5,781 nucleotides of DNA from an uncultured Hyphomicrobiales bacterium (GTDB lineage: Bacteria > Pseudomonadota > Alphaproteobacteria > Rhizobiales > Aestuariivirgaceae), in contig CAIYXE010000647.1 of NCBI GenBank assembly GCA_903930095.1, positions 1 to 5,781 on the forward strand, in the 5' to 3' direction. Positions within the stretch are counted from its first letter, which is position 1; each line of letters opens with the position of its first letter. The position numbers and the translations under genes were made by a program. Positions 5,044 through 5,781 of this stretch are shown here, piece by piece. The notes under the pieces were generated by a model, which ran no database searches, was not told where the DNA came from, and saw only the letters and a list, made by a program, of their open reading frames with translations.

Positions 5044-5781
5044 CAGCGGGCCTCCCCGAGGATCATGGACAGGTGCTGGCGGAGCGGCCTTGGGCGCGGC
5101 TCTCCCTCGGCGAAGACATCACGGAACATCGAATCATCGGCTGGCGGCTTGGCGGCAATGGCATGTTCGACGGCGGCATTCATCTCGGCGGCGATCTCAT
5201 TGTCGAGACCGTCCAGCAGTCCACCATCGGCCAGCTTGCGGGAGATCAGCGCGTCGCGCGCATTGGCAACGGCATCCCGCTTGCGGCCTTCGAGTTCTTC
5301 CGCCTCGTCGCGGTAGGGGCTCTTGTCCAGCCGGGCATGGCCGAAGTGGCGGTAGCAGGTGACGGTCAGGAAGCCAGGGCGGCCATTGCGCGCGGCTGTG
5401 ATGATGCGCTCGGCTGCCTCGTGCACGGCCTCCACATCACCGCCATCAACCTCATGGCCGTTGAGACCGCAGGCGATGGCACGTTCATGAAGGTTTGTGT
5501 TGGCGGCGGCCCTGTCGATGCGGGTACCCATGCCATACTGGTTGTTGATGCAGCAGAAGACCACCGGCAGCTTCCAGAGTGCGGCCATGTTCATCGCCTC
5601 GTAGAGAATGCCCTGCTGCGAAGCGCCGTCACCGAAGAAGGCGACGGACACATGCGGCAGCTTGCGGTTGCGGTAGGACATGCCGGCACCCACCACATGC
5701 GGAATGCCACCACCCACAATGGCATTGGCGCCCAATGCACCCAGCGCCATGTCGGCGATGTGCATGGAGCCGCCCTTGCCG
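5043..5781 (-). CDS. Thiamine-diphosphate dehydrogenase E1 component, alpha subunit (AcoA/PdhA-like), 5' end outside window
   Basis: The C-terminal 245 residues are present; roughly the first 80-90 residues of a normal 320-330-residue subunit lie beyond the right edge. The fragment enters at GKGGSMHIAD, which is conserved in the family, so the Met encoded at 5765-5763 is internal and not the start. The thiamine-diphosphate/Mg motif is intact: GDG (fragment residues 50-52), 26 residues, then NN (79-80). The following INNQYGMGT and DRAAANT resemble the pyruvate dehydrogenase alpha signature NNxYGMGT. The conserved His148 of the phosphorylation-loop region is in FGHARLDKSPYR, where the common GHSxxDP is altered to GHARLDK. 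With E1-beta it makes the heterotetrameric E1, and with the downstream AcoC-like E2 it forms an acetoin/2-oxo acid dehydrogenase complex in the cytosol. The promoter must be outside the window. The substrate is uncertain. Confidence 0.95.
   Translation of the reverse strand, partial: GKGGSMHIADMALGALGANAIVGGGIPHVVGAGMSYRNRKLPHVSVAFFGDGASQQGILYEAMNMAALWKLPVVFCCINNQYGMGTRIDRAAANTNLHERAIACGLNGHEVDGGDVEAVHEAAERIITAARNGRPGFLTVTCYRHFGHARLDKSPYRDEAEELEGRKRDAVANARDALISRKLADGGLLDGLDNEIAAEMNAAVEHAIAAKPPADDSMFRDVFAEGEPRPRPLRQHLSMILGEAR
5051..5057 (-). promoter_or_regulatory. Ribosome binding site for the E1-beta gene
   Basis: Read leftward the bases are GGGGAGG, seven bases before ATG 5043 and inside the end of the E1-alpha gene. 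It supports ATG 5043 as the start rather than the in-frame ATG at 5037. Confidence 0.65.

Noticed and set aside
4519..5316. Long plus-strand open frame opposite E1-beta and E1-alpha
   Set aside because: It spans the junction of two strongly supported minus-strand genes and has no motif of its own.
5763..5765. ATG as the start of E1-alpha
   Set aside because: The reading frame continues upstream with GKGGS, a conserved E1-alpha segment, to the window edge, so this Met is internal.

Overview
The window is a compact, GC-rich (by eye low-to-mid 60s percent) stretch of bacterial chromosome or large replicon. It is almost entirely coding, and the genes are joined by 1-14 base overlaps. Base composition, the FCD-type GntR regulator, the acetoin-dehydrogenase-type E2 and the sugar-acid genes suggest an alphaproteobacterium (for example Sphingomonadales or Rhizobiales). 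That placement is an impression, not a proof. I see no mobile element, RNA gene, CRISPR array or frameshift.

Left end (1-150): the first 29 codons of a leftward gene lie at 1-89 and look like the SAF domain that begins UxaA/altronate-dehydratase-family proteins. It diverges from a rightward operon. The 61-base gap holds a perfect 14-base palindrome (137-150), which I read as the binding site of the regulator encoded next door. The palindrome overlaps -10-like hexamers for both directions.

Rightward operon (151-2842): an FCD-subfamily GntR regulator, an aldo/keto reductase of the aldose 1-dehydrogenase/L-fucose dehydrogenase type, and an NAD-dependent dehydrogenase of the lambda-crystallin/L-gulonate 3-dehydrogenase type. 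Their junctions are ATGA and GTGA four-base overlaps, so they are probably translationally coupled. With the sugar-acid dehydratase-like gene, this looks like a catabolic module in which a free sugar or hydroxy-aldehyde is oxidised at C1 and acids are then dehydrated or oxidised at a secondary hydroxyl. The real substrate cannot be read from sequence.

Leftward operon (5781-2843): a thiamine-diphosphate 2-oxo acid/acetoin dehydrogenase complex in the order E1-alpha (5' end outside the window), E1-beta, E2. The E2 carries a lipoyl domain and an E3-binding domain, and ends in an alpha/beta-hydrolase fold instead of the usual acyltransferase domain, as in AcoC of acetoin dehydrogenase. No E3 gene is in view. 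The complex would turn a C-C-cleavage substrate (acetoin, pyruvate or another alpha-keto compound from the sugar-acid route) into acyl-CoA.

The two operons meet tail to tail with no spacer: both TGA stops form the hexamer TGATCA at 2840-2845. Most points of interest concern the regulatory palindrome, the mixed complex architecture, and the unusual pairing of a sugar-acid module with an AcoABC-like complex.
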